Positions 1 to 9,021 are shown, counted from the first letter of the stretch. The stretch: 64,000 nt of DNA from Alkalihalobacillus sp. LMS6 (GCF_024362765.1 NZ_CP093302.1:2200001-2264000); one strand, 5' to 3'. Program-made: numbers and translations. Notes: a model not told the origin generated them from the letters alone.

Positions 1-401
1 GCTACTTCTACCACAACGATTCCAATCGCGTACGAAGCACGCTTTGAATCGTATACGTGAATGGATAGTTCATCTGCTAACGCATCTTTTGCAATAAGGG
101 CCGCTTGCGTCGTTCCGCTCATTTTTGAAGAAAGATGAATCGACAAAATCTCAGTTGTCTCGTCCGTCGCGATCGACCGATATAAGTCTTCAAATTGTTG
201 CGGAGAAGGCTGTGATGTTTTTGGCATCACGTCTGTTTCTTTTAAGCGTTTGTAGAATTCACTAGGATGTAAGGTTACACCGTCTTCAAATTGCTCATCA
301 CCAAAATGAACGTTTAACGGAATGACAGATATCCCTAATTGCTCAACGAGTTCATTTGGGATATCTGCTGTTGAGTCGGTCACAACTTTTACTTTCGCCA
401 T
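1..401 (-). CDS. DegV family fatty-acid-binding protein, FakB-type (C-terminal part outside window)
   Basis: Translating the minus strand from an ATG at 401 gives a DegV-type N-terminus: a short beta strand, a DSTAD motif near residues 9-13, then a region with an SSKMSGT motif that in DegV/FakB proteins contacts the fatty acid carboxylate. About 133 residues are present; the rest lies beyond the left edge. The family binds fatty acids and presents them to the kinase FakA for phosphorylation before use in phospholipid synthesis. The start follows a GGGAGG ribosome site. The gene lies 19 bp downstream of fakA on the same strand, so the two are probably co-transcribed, which supports a FakB role; that assignment is inference. 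Confidence 0.88.
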   Translation of the reverse strand, partial: MAKVKVVTDSTADIPNELVEQLGISVIPLNVHFGDEQFEDGVTLHPSEFYKRLKETDVMPKTSQPSPQQFEDLYRSIATDETTEILSIHLSSKMSGTTQAALIAKDALADELSIHVYDSKRASYAIGIVVVEV

Positions 402-420
402 TGCATTCCCTCCCATTTCG

Positions 421-2094
421 TTATTCAACAGAAAAGATATAGGAATAAAGAGGCTGTCCGCCTTCCACTACATCAATTTCTACATCAGCTTTATGATTTT
501 CTAGAAAACCTTCTAGTTGTTTCGTTACATCATCTTTTGAATCTTCCCCAGTGATAATTGTTACAACTTCTGAATCATCCTCTAGCATATCGTTTAGCAA
601 CCCTTGAGCCGTTTCAAATACATCTTGACCACATGCAACAATCTTCTTGTTGTAAATACCCATGTAATCGCCTGTTTTTATCGATTGACCATCCATTTCT
701 GTATCGCGAACTGCATAGGTTACTTCACCGGTCTTGACATCTTTCATTGCTTCTTCCATCGCCGAAGCATTTTCTTCTACAGAACGTCCAGGATTAAAAG
801 CAAGTAAAGCGGCTAAACCTTGAGGCACCGTTTTGGTTGGTACGACGACACAATTCACATCAGCTACTTCTGCTGCTTGCTCTGCAGACATGACGATGTT
901 GCTGTTGTTTGGCAGAATAATAACATTTTTCGCATGTACATGCTTAATCGCTTGAACAATATCTTCTGTACTTGGATTCATCGTTTGTCCACCAGCAACG
1001 ACTTCATTGACGCCTAAACCTTTAAAGATCTTTTCAATCCCTGCACCGACTGACACAGCAACCATAGCAAATTCAGCTTGTTCTTTCGGCTTGGATGCTT
1101 TTTCTGATTTTTTGATCGCGTGAGAATCTGATAAATTCGATTGCTGTTCGCGCATATTCTCTACTTTTACCTGTACGAGTGATCCAAATGCTTGCGCTTC
1201 TGTAACCACTTGTCCGGGGTACTCCGCATGAATATGAATTTTTAACAAATCATCATCGGATACGACCAATAAAGAATCTCCAAATTCGCTTAGTTTCAAG
1301 CGAAACTTATCTTCATCGTAAGGATTTTGTGAAAGTTGCTCAGCGTCAAATTTCACCATCACTTCTGTACAATAGCCAAATTCAATGTCACTCGGATCCA
1401 TATCGCCATGACCGTCATGGTGATGCTCAGCGCGAATCATCTCGTCCATTTTAGGCTCTTGTAAAATACGAATCGTTTCGCCGCCTGTAAGCGCTTGTAG
1501 AAACCCAGCATAAATATATAATAAGCCTTGTCCACCAGAGTCAACAACACCTACTTCTTTTAAAACAGGAAGTAGATCAGGTGTTTTTGCAAGGGAGCGC
1601 TCCCCTTCTTTAATAATAGACGTTAAAAATCCTTCAAAAGCTGTTTCTTTCTTCGCGATTTTCACAGCATGTTTTGCCATATCTTTTGCAACGGTCAAAA
1701 TTGTTCCTTCTACCGGTTTCATAACAGCTTTGTACGCCGTTTTAACCCCTGCATCCATTGCTTGTGCAAATTGCTCTGTTGTTAATTCCGTTTTCCCTTC
1801 GGCTTCTTTTGAGAAACCTCGGAAAAGTTGAGATAAAATGACACCTGAGTTCCCTCGTGCCCCCATAAGCAATCCTTTTGCGAACGAGCCAGCAACTTTG
1901 CTTGCTTCTTCAATTGCTTGTTGACGCACTTCTTTAACACCGGAAGTAATCGTTAAATTCATATTTGTACCGGTATCGCCATCAGGTACAGGGAATACGT
2001 TAAGCGAATCTACGACGTCCGCTTTTTTCCCGAGCTCATTCGCCCCTTCAATAAACATATGAGCGAGCTCTTGACCTTTCAATTTCTTTGTCAC
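421..2094 (-). CDS. fakA: Fatty acid kinase subunit FakA (DhaL/DegV-partner kinase, YloV)
   Basis: A 557-residue cytosolic protein with an N-terminal DhaL-type kinase domain (DGDTGTN at 38-44, which binds Mg-ATP, and GARGNSG at 78-84), a middle domain, and a C-terminal DegV-like fold. FakA phosphorylates FakB-bound fatty acids, feeding PlsX/PlsY phospholipid synthesis. Length and domain order match B. subtilis YloV. It follows yloU by 19 bp and precedes a DegV/FakB-type gene, so kinase and carrier sit side by side. A His- and Asp-rich stretch near residues 223-233 lies between the kinase and central domains. The family assignment is firm; substrate range is not visible from sequence. Confidence 0.95.
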   Translation of the reverse strand: MTKKLKGQELAHMFIEGANELGKKADVVDSLNVFPVPDGDTGTNMNLTITSGVKEVRQQAIEEASKVAGSFAKGLLMGARGNSGVILSQLFRGFSKEAEGKTELTTEQFAQAMDAGVKTAYKAVMKPVEGTILTVAKDMAKHAVKIAKKETAFEGFLTSIIKEGERSLAKTPDLLPVLKEVGVVDSGGQGLLYIYAGFLQALTGGETIRILQEPKMDEMIRAEHHHDGHGDMDPSDIEFGYCTEVMVKFDAEQLSQNPYDEDKFRLKLSEFGDSLLVVSDDDLLKIHIHAEYPGQVVTEAQAFGSLVQVKVENMREQQSNLSDSHAIKKSEKASKPKEQAEFAMVAVSVGAGIEKIFKGLGVNEVVAGGQTMNPSTEDIVQAIKHVHAKNVIILPNNSNIVMSAEQAAEVADVNCVVVPTKTVPQGLAALLAFNPGRSVEENASAMEEAMKDVKTGEVTYAVRDTEMDGQSIKTGDYMGIYNKKIVACGQDVFETAQGLLNDMLEDDSEVVTIITGEDSKDDVTKQLEGFLENHKADVEIDVVEGGQPLYSYIFSVE

Positions 2095-2113
2095 CTTGTC
2101 TTCCCCCTTAATC

Positions 2114-2476
2114 CTATGGATTCGTCACACGAACCCCTTGTACAAAAATATTTACAGATTCCACTTCAAGACCAAGCATTTTTTCCAAATGATATTTTAC
2201 TTTTGATTGGACGTTATGCGCAACCTCAGATATTTTCGTACCGTAACTGACGATGATGTACATATCTATATGAAGTTCTTCTTCCTCTTCACGTGTAATG
2301 ACTCCGCGGCGGAAATTTTCTCTTCCTAATAAATCGCTTAATCCATCCTTAAATTGTTTCTGTGAGGCCATTCCAACAATTCCGTAGCAATCAATTGCGG
2401 CTCCTCCAGCAATGGTCGCAACAACATCTTGAGACACATCAATTGTGCCTAATTGTGTTTTCAATTCAATAGTCAT
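2114..2476 (-). CDS. yloU: Asp23/Gls24 family envelope-stress protein YloU
   Basis: A 120-residue protein of the Asp23 (DUF322) family: an N-terminal segment starting MTIELKTQLG, a central IAGGAAIDCYGIVGMA stretch, and a C-terminal region ending VRVTNP. Asp23 proteins are small abundant cytosolic or membrane-tethered factors linked to envelope stress; the exact role of YloU is not settled. It is the first gene of the yloU-fakA-degV unit and is divergent from rpmB, leaving a 200-bp shared upstream region. A GGAGGC ribosome site precedes the ATG. Pairing with fakA is conserved across Bacilli. Confidence 0.93.
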   Translation of the reverse strand: MTIELKTQLGTIDVSQDVVATIAGGAAIDCYGIVGMASQKQFKDGLSDLLGRENFRRGVITREEEEELHIDMYIIVSYGTKISEVAHNVQSKVKYHLEKMLGLEVESVNIFVQGVRVTNP

Positions 2477-2587
2477 GGTTTGCCTCCTTCAATAAAATAC
2501 AATGTGCATACGTATCAATATTTTACTATAACACCCACTATTTTAAAAGTCATTTTTTAGTCAAGGAGATTTACTTGTCTTTACTTA

Positions 2588-2616
2588 TTGCTTTCTTTTA
2601 AAGGCTATGCTAAGAT
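2588..2616 (+). promoter_or_regulatory. Sigma-A-type promoter for rpmB
   Basis: TTGCTT at 2588-2593, a 17-base spacer, and TAAGAT at 2611-2616, with a TGC extension just before the -10. It lies 60 bp upstream of the rpmB start, whose ribosome site AAGGAGGTG is also strong. Confidence 0.7.
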
Positions 2617-2676
2617 ACTTGGGTGACTAAGTCATCGTGATGAAAAACGAGACTGTTTTAAGGAGGTGCCACTGAC

Positions 2677-2865
2677 ATGGCTCGTGAATGTTATATTACT
2701 GGTCGTAAAGCGCGTTCTGGAAACAAGCGCTCTCATGCAATGAATAAAACAAAGCGCCGTTGGGGTGCAAACGTACAGAAAGTTCGTATCATGGTAGATG
2801 GAAAACCTAAACGTGTATACGTTTCTGCTCGTGCACTTAAATCCGGAAAAGTAGAACGTGTTTAA
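2677..2865 (+). CDS. rpmB: 50S ribosomal protein L28
   Basis: A 62-residue basic protein beginning [20 protein letters not shown], matching bacterial L28 over its full length. It binds 23S rRNA in the large subunit. It has a single Cys at residue 5 rather than four, so it is the zinc-free form. It is transcribed alone on the plus strand, opposite to its neighbours, from its own extended -10 promoter, and ends in a bidirectional terminator shared with spoVM. The same arrangement (spoVM, rpmB, yloU) is found in B. subtilis. Confidence 0.98.
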   Translation: MARECYITGRKARSGNKRSHAMNKTKRRWGANVQKVRIMVDGKPKRVYVSARALKSGKVERV

Positions 2866-2866
2866 T

Positions 2867-2904
2867 CAAAAAAACGCCTTTGCATGCGCAAGGCGTTTTT
2901 TTGA
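2867..2904. terminator. Bidirectional terminator between rpmB and spoVM
   Basis: Hairpin ACGCCTT/AAGGCGT with A-tract on one side and T-tract on the other, starting two bases after the rpmB stop and ending at the spoVM stop. It can terminate transcription from both sides. Confidence 0.85.
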
Positions 2905-2985
2905 TTAGTCTTTTTTAAACGAGCCAAGCATTACTTTTACAAATCCCCCTAAAAACTTCGGTAGCTTGATCGTATAGAATTTCAT
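2905..2985 (-). CDS. spoVM: Stage V sporulation protein M (26 residues)
   Basis: Reading the minus strand from ATG at 2985 gives a 26-residue peptide that begins MKFYTIKLPKFLGGFVKVML and ends in SFKKD, almost identical to B. subtilis SpoVM. This amphipathic helix recognises the convex surface of the forespore membrane, anchors SpoIVA for coat basement assembly, and modulates FtsH. A strong GGAGGAGG ribosome site lies 6 bases upstream. Proline 9, needed for curvature sensing in B. subtilis, is kept. It is transcribed in the mother cell in relatives; a sigma-E-like site lies about 170 bp upstream. Confidence 0.97.
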   Translation of the reverse strand: MKFYTIKLPKFLGGFVKVMLGSFKKD

Positions 2986-3185
2986 AGATCCTCCTCCTAA
3001 AGAGCATTCAAACCGGCCCTAGCTCTAAGAATATCAATCGAGCACACGTTACATATAGGGGGAGTCCGTATTAAAACGAAGGCTACAATCTCTTTGACCT
3101 CTACTCATTTTAATAGAACATTCCTACAAGCAAACGTGTCCACCCGTCGTTACTCTAGCGTATGCTGGAGAAAAGAAAATCAGAC
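2986..3185. other. Gene-free spacer between spoVM and rpe
   Basis: No coding frame with a plausible start and ribosome site is visible in these 200 bp. In B. subtilis thiN (thiamine pyrophosphokinase) lies here. The spacer holds a candidate sigma-E promoter for spoVM at its rpe-proximal end and otherwise appears to be the spoVM leader. Confidence 0.6.
3157..3184 (-). promoter_or_regulatory. Candidate sigma-E promoter for spoVM
   Basis: On the minus strand TCTGATT (3178-3184), a 13-base spacer, then CATACGCT (3157-3164). The -10 matches the sigma-E consensus CATACAAT at 6 of 8 positions; the -35 is weaker. It starts just after the rpe stop codon. Sigma-E control of spoVM is known in B. subtilis; the site itself is inferred. 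Confidence 0.4.
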
Positions 3186-3839
3186 CTAATTTCCGCCTCG
3201 AATTTCAGCAATTGCCTTCTCATAGTTCTCTGCTTTAAAGATCGATGAACCTGCAACAAGAATGGTAGCTCCAGCTTCCACGCAAGCTCTTGCCGTTTCA
3301 GCATTGATTCCTCCGTCTACTTGAATGTCAACAGGAAGCTGTTGTTCATCAATAACAGCACGTATCTGTCTAATATTCTCTAACGTAGTCGGAATAAACG
3401 ATTGGCCACCAAAACCAGGATTAACGGTCATCTGAAGAACAAAATCCACATCGTGTAGAACAGGCATAATGGCCTGTGCCGGAGTACCAGGATTTAAAAC
3501 AACGCCCGCTTTTAAACCCGCTTCTTTAATAGAATGAATCGTCTTATGTACATGCTTTGTTGCTTCTACATGGACACTGATACAATCTGCACCTGCGTTC
3601 ACAAAAAAATCGATTTGATTTTCTGGTTTTTCAACCATAAGATGGACATCAAGCGGTAAATTGGTAAAAGGGCGAATGGCTTCTACCATCTGATGACCGA
3701 ATGTAATCGGCGGTACAAATTGACCATCCATCACATCAAGGTGAATCCAGTCGGCTCCAGCATGTTCCATCTCTTTAATGTTCTCCCCCATTCTTGAAAA
3801 GTCGCTTGCTAAAATGGAAGGGGCAATTTTCGTCATCAT
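3186..3839 (-). CDS. rpe: Ribulose-phosphate 3-epimerase
   Basis: A 217-residue TIM-barrel enzyme interconverting ribulose 5-phosphate and xylulose 5-phosphate in the pentose phosphate pathway. Visible signatures are ILASDF near the N-terminus (Ser and Asp of the active site), HLDVMDGQFVPPITFG with the metal-binding His and Asp, MTVNPGFGGQ, and VDGGIN. Length is typical. The start ATG overlaps the rsgA stop (TAATG) with an AAAGGAG site upstream, so it is translationally coupled to rsgA. The unit prpC-prkC-rsgA-rpe is conserved in Bacilli. Confidence 0.97.
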   Translation of the reverse strand: MMTKIAPSILASDFSRMGENIKEMEHAGADWIHLDVMDGQFVPPITFGHQMVEAIRPFTNLPLDVHLMVEKPENQIDFFVNAGADCISVHVEATKHVHKTIHSIKEAGLKAGVVLNPGTPAQAIMPVLHDVDFVLQMTVNPGFGGQSFIPTTLENIRQIRAVIDEQQLPVDIQVDGGINAETARACVEAGATILVAGSSIFKAENYEKAIAEIRGGN

Positions 3840-4723
3840 TAATATCTCCTTTTTTGACTTTTTACTTCTTCTAAAAATTGAAGGTAGTGTTCGTGTCTAG
3901 ATGCCTGAATTTGTCCGTCTTTCACAGCGTCTTTTATCGCACATTTTGGCTCCTTATCGTGTAAGCAGCCTCGAAATTTACAACCATCCATTCGCTCAAC
4001 AAACTCTGGAAAATAAAAGCGTAGCTCTTCTTGTTCCATATCTTCAAAATCTAGTGAGCTAAACCCTGGTGTGTCAGCAATTAAGCCTTTTTCAATTTCG
4101 ATAAGTTCAACATGTCGAGTTGTATGTTTTCCTCGTCCTAAGTGGCTTGAGATTTCATTTGTTTCTAAATTCATCCCCGGCTTCAACGTATTTAAGAAAG
4201 ACGACTTCCCTACACCAGACTGACCAGCAATGACCGTTACTTTCCCTTCAATATATGGTGTAAGTGTGGATGGATCTAATTCTTCTTTAGAAGACGCATA
4301 TAAAACCGTGTAGCCGATTTCTTTATAGAGCGACACCACCGTTTCTATGTCAACTTTTTCATCTTGTTGGTGAACTAAGTCCATTTTTGTAATGATAATA
4401 ATCGGCAAAATCTCTTGTCGCTCGACATGGACGAGAAAGCGGTCAAGCAGCGTTGTTGAAAAATTAGGCTCTTTCGCCGAAAATATTAAGAATGCTTGAT
4501 CAACGTTTGCAATGGGTGGGCGAACGAGCTCGTTGCTGCGCTCCATAATGTCCATTACATATCCATCCGTCTCGTTTTCTGCTTGATACTCTACTTGATC
4601 CCCAACAAGAGGAGAACGCTTCTGCTTGCGAAAGACACCTCTTGCGCGACATTGGGTGATTGTTCCCTTATCATATACATAATAATAGCCGGCTAACGCT
4701 TTTATAATTAGTCCATTTGGCAT
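3839..4723 (-). CDS. rsgA: Ribosome small-subunit-dependent GTPase A (RsgA/CpgA)
   Basis: A 294-residue circularly permuted GTPase. Order: N-terminal OB-fold (1-65), G4 motif TKMD at 112-115, G1 P-loop GQSGVGKSS at 167-175, G3 DTPG at 217-220, and a C-terminal zinc site (C248, C253, H255, C261). It checks late 30S subunit maturation; in B. subtilis it also affects cell wall assembly and is phosphorylated by PrkC, which is encoded immediately upstream. The stop overlaps the rpe start. A hairpin lies between the prkC stop and this gene's ribosome site. Confidence 0.97.
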   Translation of the reverse strand: MPNGLIIKALAGYYYVYDKGTITQCRARGVFRKQKRSPLVGDQVEYQAENETDGYVMDIMERSNELVRPPIANVDQAFLIFSAKEPNFSTTLLDRFLVHVERQEILPIIIITKMDLVHQQDEKVDIETVVSLYKEIGYTVLYASSKEELDPSTLTPYIEGKVTVIAGQSGVGKSSFLNTLKPGMNLETNEISSHLGRGKHTTRHVELIEIEKGLIADTPGFSSLDFEDMEQEELRFYFPEFVERMDGCKFRGCLHDKEPKCAIKDAVKDGQIQASRHEHYLQFLEEVKSQKRRY

Positions 4724-4740
4724 GCCATTCCTCCTTTAAG

Positions 4741-4766
4741 AGAAGCTGTCATGAAAGACAGCTTCT
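4741..4766 (-). other. Hairpin spanning the prkC stop codon, upstream of rsgA
   Basis: A perfect 10-bp inverted repeat, AGAAGCTGTC with GACAGCTTCT around a 6-base loop, overlapping the prkC TAG stop and ending just before the rsgA ribosome site. There is no T-tract on the minus strand, so it is unlikely to be a full terminator; partial attenuation, RNA processing or message stability are possible roles. Confidence 0.5.
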
Positions 4767-6864
4767 ACTCATCATCTTCATATTCGTACACGTCCGATTC
4801 GCGGTTGAACTCTCCATCAATGTAAACTTCATAGGAGCCTGGATAACTTGGGCTGACGCGTAAATCAATCGTAAATTCCGTCGTTTCCGAAATGGTTTCT
4901 TCAACGACGACGCGCTCATCCCCTTGTGAATTCGCATCTGTAGCTACAATACGGACATCAAAGCTCCGTTCTTGAGCTAAATGTTCTTCTGACACAACAA
5001 CGGTTTGCGTGACACGATACACAGAACTTGGCTCTTCTTCATCAACTGGATCCTCCACTGGATCTGCATCCACCGGGTCTTCCACTTCACCTTCAGGCTG
5101 TTGTGGTACGTCTGCAGATTCATCTGGCTCACTCGGTTCTGGCCCACGGGAAAGCACAATTTCAACACGGTCTCCTTGATTCATAGAAGTAAGTGGTTCT
5201 GGTGATTGACGAATCACACGCCCTTCTGGAATATCTTCATCGTGTTCACGCTCGAACGTTCCCCTTAATCCTTCTGTGTTAAAATAAGCACGCACGTCTT
5301 CTTCTGTTTGATTAACAAGATCATCAAGCTGTATCGTTTCAGGCACAGCCACTGTTAACACAATCGTTGTATCCGCAGGCACAACGCTGGAGCCTGAGGA
5401 AGGACTTTGTGAAATAACCGTGCCTTCTTGAGCGCTATTATCTTCTCTAGCTTGTTCTTCTACACTAAACCCTAGCTGATCGAGCAAGCGCTCTGCTTGA
5501 CTAAAGGTATAACCTGAATAATCATCAAGCGTCACTTCTTCACGGGACGCAACAATATAAAGCGTCACTTCCGAACCTTCTTTTACCGTTCTTCCTGCTC
5601 GTGGAGACTGATTTGCCACTTGCCCTGGCTCATAATCCTCACTGGAAATTGGTTCCGTACTTGCTTCAAGCTGGTTCTCTTCAATCTCGGCAATCGCATC
5701 TGCCTCTTCCATGCCGACCACATCAGGAATATTCGTTTCTTCGACGAAAAATACTTCACTCCATACGGTAAACACAAGAATAAGAGAGCCAATTAATACG
5801 AGGAGACCGATGATGCTCGCCCATAACCATTTTTTCTTCTTTTTCTTTTTCGTTTTCCCGACAGGAGCAGCGCTTTTTTGATGTTCTGCTCCCTCTGTCG
5901 CTTCTTCAGGCTTTTCTTCTACTTGCGCAGGAATTTCAATTGTTTTTTCCTCATCTTCGTTCGCTACAAACCCAGCTACAAGCGGCAGTTCTTTTGTTTG
6001 GTCGAGGTCTTCACTTTGATCATCTGTCAAAATGGGCGATTCTCGATTGGGATCCAACGCCACGTCACAAGCCCAGATCACATCTTCCGCTGCGTTAAAC
6101 CGTAAATTCGGATCTTTCATCGTTGCCTTTTTAATGATGTCTTCAACACTTTGCGGAATGCTCGGTACAAGCTCTCTTGCAGACGGAATTTCGTTTTGCA
6201 AATGTTTAATCGCAATCGACACAGCCGTATCACCAGAGAAAGGAATCTTCCCTGTGACCATTTCAAACAAAACGATCCCGAGGGAATAAAGGTCAGAGCG
6301 GTACGTCACATGGCCACCACGAGCTTGCTCTGGAGACAAATAATGAACAGAGCCCATCACAGAGTTTGTATGGGTAATCGTTGTCGATGTCATGGCTCGT
6401 GCAATACCAAAGTCTGTTACTTTTGCTTCTCCATCCTCGCTAATCAAAATATTTTGTGGCTTCATATCCCGATGTACAATTTGCATCGCGTGGGCATGGC
6501 CAACACCATGTAAAATTTGCTTAAAATAATCAAGCGCAGTTGCAACATCTAAAGGACCATCTTCTTGAATGACTTCTTTCAGCGTTCGACCTTTCACGTA
6601 CTCCATCACAATGTAATAGAGATCTTCCTCTTCACCAACATCAAAAATATTGACGATGTGAGGATTGGTCAAGCTTGTAGCCGCCTGCGCTTCTCTTCTA
6701 AACCGCTTAATAAACTGTTCATCTTTTGAGAATTGAGGTTGAAGGACTTTTACCGCTACATGACGATCTAAAATGACATCTAATGCTAAATACACATTTG
6801 CCATACCACCGCCGCCGATGCTGTCCAAAACGACGTAGCGGTCACCAATACGTTCTCCAATCAT
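4765..6864 (-). CDS. prkC: Membrane serine/threonine protein kinase with PASTA domains (PrkC)
   Basis: A 699-residue Hanks-type kinase. The cytosolic kinase domain has the glycine loop GGGGMANV (17-24), VAVK (36-39), catalytic HRDMKPQN (131-138) and DFG (151-153). A Lys-rich segment precedes one membrane helix (about 346-368). Outside are three PASTA repeats (about 378-578), which bind muropeptides, an acidic Glu/Asp/Pro linker (about 580-615), and a C-terminal beta-rich domain. PrkC senses peptidoglycan fragments and controls germination, translation and envelope growth. It is slightly longer than B. subtilis PrkC (648) because of the acidic linker and the N-terminal-side insert. It follows prpC by one base. 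Confidence 0.97.
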   Translation of the reverse strand: MIGERIGDRYVVLDSIGGGGMANVYLALDVILDRHVAVKVLQPQFSKDEQFIKRFRREAQAATSLTNPHIVNIFDVGEEEDLYYIVMEYVKGRTLKEVIQEDGPLDVATALDYFKQILHGVGHAHAMQIVHRDMKPQNILISEDGEAKVTDFGIARAMTSTTITHTNSVMGSVHYLSPEQARGGHVTYRSDLYSLGIVLFEMVTGKIPFSGDTAVSIAIKHLQNEIPSARELVPSIPQSVEDIIKKATMKDPNLRFNAAEDVIWACDVALDPNRESPILTDDQSEDLDQTKELPLVAGFVANEDEEKTIEIPAQVEEKPEEATEGAEHQKSAAPVGKTKKKKKKKWLWASIIGLLVLIGSLILVFTVWSEVFFVEETNIPDVVGMEEADAIAEIEENQLEASTEPISSEDYEPGQVANQSPRAGRTVKEGSEVTLYIVASREEVTLDDYSGYTFSQAERLLDQLGFSVEEQAREDNSAQEGTVISQSPSSGSSVVPADTTIVLTVAVPETIQLDDLVNQTEEDVRAYFNTEGLRGTFEREHDEDIPEGRVIRQSPEPLTSMNQGDRVEIVLSRGPEPSEPDESADVPQQPEGEVEDPVDADPVEDPVDEEEPSSVYRVTQTVVVSEEHLAQERSFDVRIVATDANSQGDERVVVEETISETTEFTIDLRVSPSYPGSYEVYIDGEFNRESDVYEYEDDE

Positions 6865-6865
6865 T

Positions 6866-7621
6866 TTATTGTAGCTCCTCAGTGAATCGTACTAAAGCGA
6901 CTGTAATGTTATCTTCGCCTCCGCGATCATTTGCACGTGCAACGAGCGATTTAGCAATTAGGGACAGCTCATCCTCTCGTTCCAATTCAATGGCCAACTC
7001 ATTGTCTTTTACCTTATCCGATAAACCGTCTGAGCAAATCATTAAAAGTTTAATCGGATCTGCCGCTATCGTTTCTGTCTCAACCTTTACGTCCACTTCT
7101 GTACCAAGTGCGCGTAACACAACATTTTTGCGGGGATGATCTTCTGCCTCTTCCGGAGACAATTGCCCATTTTTCAAGAGTTCAGCAACAAGTGAATGAT
7201 CCATCGTCTGTTGTTTAAGCCCTTGATCTGTTACTACATACAGCCGACTGTCTCCTACGTGAGCGACGGCTACATACTCATCTGTACAAAAAGCAGCAAC
7301 AGCCGTCGTTCCCATCCCGTCACATTCTTTGTTTTCTTTGGCATGGGTATAAATAGCTTCATTCATTTCAACAAACGTTTGTTGTAAAAACGTCTCTGCT
7401 TCCATAGCAGTCATCGGCTGTGATAAATCGTCCCACTTTTTTTTCATAATACGGAGCGCAATTGCACTCGCTACATCGCCAGCGGAATGCCCGCCCATCC
7501 CATCAGCTACAAAAGCAAGCGTGCCGTTCGTTGATGTTAAAATCGCACCATTATCTTCATTGTTTGAGCGAACTCTTCCTATATCCGTTAAAAAAGCAGT
7601 GCTTTCGACCAAAAACTTCAC
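6866..7621 (-). CDS. prpC: PP2C-type protein phosphatase PrpC
   Basis: A 251-residue PPM/PP2C phosphatase with RSNNED (18-23), the metal-binding DGMGGH (40-45), GDSRLYV, CSDGLSD and the C-terminal GGEDNITV motif. It removes phosphate from PrkC and its targets, so kinase and phosphatase form a co-expressed pair. The first codons read MKFLVESTAF, with a GAGGTG ribosome site ahead. The gene follows rsmB by about 40 bp; rlmN, which sits between them in B. subtilis, is absent. Confidence 0.97.
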   Translation of the reverse strand: MKFLVESTAFLTDIGRVRSNNEDNGAILTSTNGTLAFVADGMGGHSAGDVASAIALRIMKKKWDDLSQPMTAMEAETFLQQTFVEMNEAIYTHAKENKECDGMGTTAVAAFCTDEYVAVAHVGDSRLYVVTDQGLKQQTMDHSLVAELLKNGQLSPEEAEDHPRKNVVLRALGTEVDVKVETETIAADPIKLLMICSDGLSDKVKDNELAIELEREDELSLIAKSLVARANDRGGEDNITVALVRFTEELQ

Positions 7622-7662
7622 CTCATTTGTTCATTATCATGACGTTTTATAGACGGGATAGT

Positions 7663-9021
7663 CTAGCTTTCTTTTCGTTTTAACGCAACCATGAAAAAGC
7701 CATCTGTTTTAAAATCTTGGGGCAAAATCGTTAATCCATAAGGACCAAAGCGCCCTTCTTCTCGTACACGACTAGGCAATCGCTCATACGCATTCGTATC
7801 GACTTCAAACTCATGAGAGGCTAAAAAGGCTTCTACAACGTGGTCGTTCTCTTCATGATCAACTGTACAGGTACTATAAACAAGCGTACCACCTTGATGA
7901 ACAAATTGACTGGCATTCTCTAAAATCGTACGTTGTGTATCAACAATACGAACCGTATCTTCTTCGGTTTTGGACCAGCGGATATCCGGCTTCCGACGAA
8001 TCACGCCTAAACCTGTACAAGGAGCATCAACGAGAACCCGATCATAAGAACCATCTAGACGCTCCGTTAATTTTTTTGCATCTTGCATAGCAGCCTTTAC
8101 GTTCGAAAGCTGTAGCCGATCCACTTGTTCCTGGATAAGACGAATCTTTTGTTTATGTAAATCAAAAGACGTCACACTTCCAGTTCCATTTAACGCTTCG
8201 GCTAAGTGGGTTGTCTTTCCTCCAGGAGCTGCGCATGTATCAAGTACATCCATACCTTCTTCTACACCAGCTAGCACCCCTACCAACATAGATGCTTCAT
8301 CTTGTGCGGTAACAAGACCCGTCTTATAAACCGCTGTTGAAAAGGGGTTTCCTTTTTTGATCGTAACAGCCAGCTCTGGAAGAATGCTTGATGGAACGGC
8401 TTCGATACCTTCCGTTTCAAACTGAGCGATGACTTCAGCAACCGTCACTTTCATTTGATTCACACGCAAACTTGTTTCTGGTGGTTGATTGTTTTGCAAT
8501 GCCATTGCTTGAGCATCTTGAAAACCATACTGCGCAACCCATTTTTTCACTAACCACTCTGGATGGCTTGTCTCAACCGCTAAACGCTCAATTTCATCTT
8601 CAATTGCCGTAATAGCTGGCACCCCTTCACGTTGAATAGAGCGGAGGACGCCGTTAATTAATCCACTAATCCCTTTGTGACCTCGTTTATTTGCGATCTT
8701 TACAGCCTCATGCACAATGGCACGATCGGGGATTCGATCTAAATAAACCATTTGATAAACAGACAGGCGCAATAGCACATCAACCCAAAGTTCGCGCTTC
8801 TTTTTGCCTGTTTGTAAAAATGGACTTAAATAATAATCAAGGGTTAGTCGACGAGCAATTGTCCCATAGACAAGCTCTGTTAAAAGTCCTGTATCTTGTT
8901 GCGATAATCCTGCTTCTTTTAGCGTATGGTTAACGAGTAAATGACTGTATGCTTGGTTTTTTTCAATTTTTATTAGTGCATCAAGCGCGACTTCTCGTAC
9001 GGTTACGTTATCCTTCGTCAT
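7663..9021 (-). CDS. rsmB: 16S rRNA (cytosine-967-C5)-methyltransferase RsmB
   Basis: A 452-residue enzyme with an N-terminal NusB-like RNA-binding domain (about 1-135) and a C-terminal SAM-dependent methyltransferase domain. Signatures are [13 protein letters not shown] (SAM binding), DAPCTGLG and [11 protein letters not shown], the last two carrying the two catalytic cysteines of m5C methyltransferases. The start codon lies 14 bp inside the end of fmt, so the two genes are translationally coupled. Length is normal for the family. Confidence 0.96.
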   Translation of the reverse strand: MTKDNVTVREVALDALIKIEKNQAYSHLLVNHTLKEAGLSQQDTGLLTELVYGTIARRLTLDYYLSPFLQTGKKKRELWVDVLLRLSVYQMVYLDRIPDRAIVHEAVKIANKRGHKGISGLINGVLRSIQREGVPAITAIEDEIERLAVETSHPEWLVKKWVAQYGFQDAQAMALQNNQPPETSLRVNQMKVTVAEVIAQFETEGIEAVPSSILPELAVTIKKGNPFSTAVYKTGLVTAQDEASMLVGVLAGVEEGMDVLDTCAAPGGKTTHLAEALNGTGSVTSFDLHKQKIRLIQEQVDRLQLSNVKAAMQDAKKLTERLDGSYDRVLVDAPCTGLGVIRRKPDIRWSKTEEDTVRIVDTQRTILENASQFVHQGGTLVYSTCTVDHEENDHVVEAFLASHEFEVDTNAYERLPSRVREEGRFGPYGLTILPQDFKTDGFFMVALKRKES

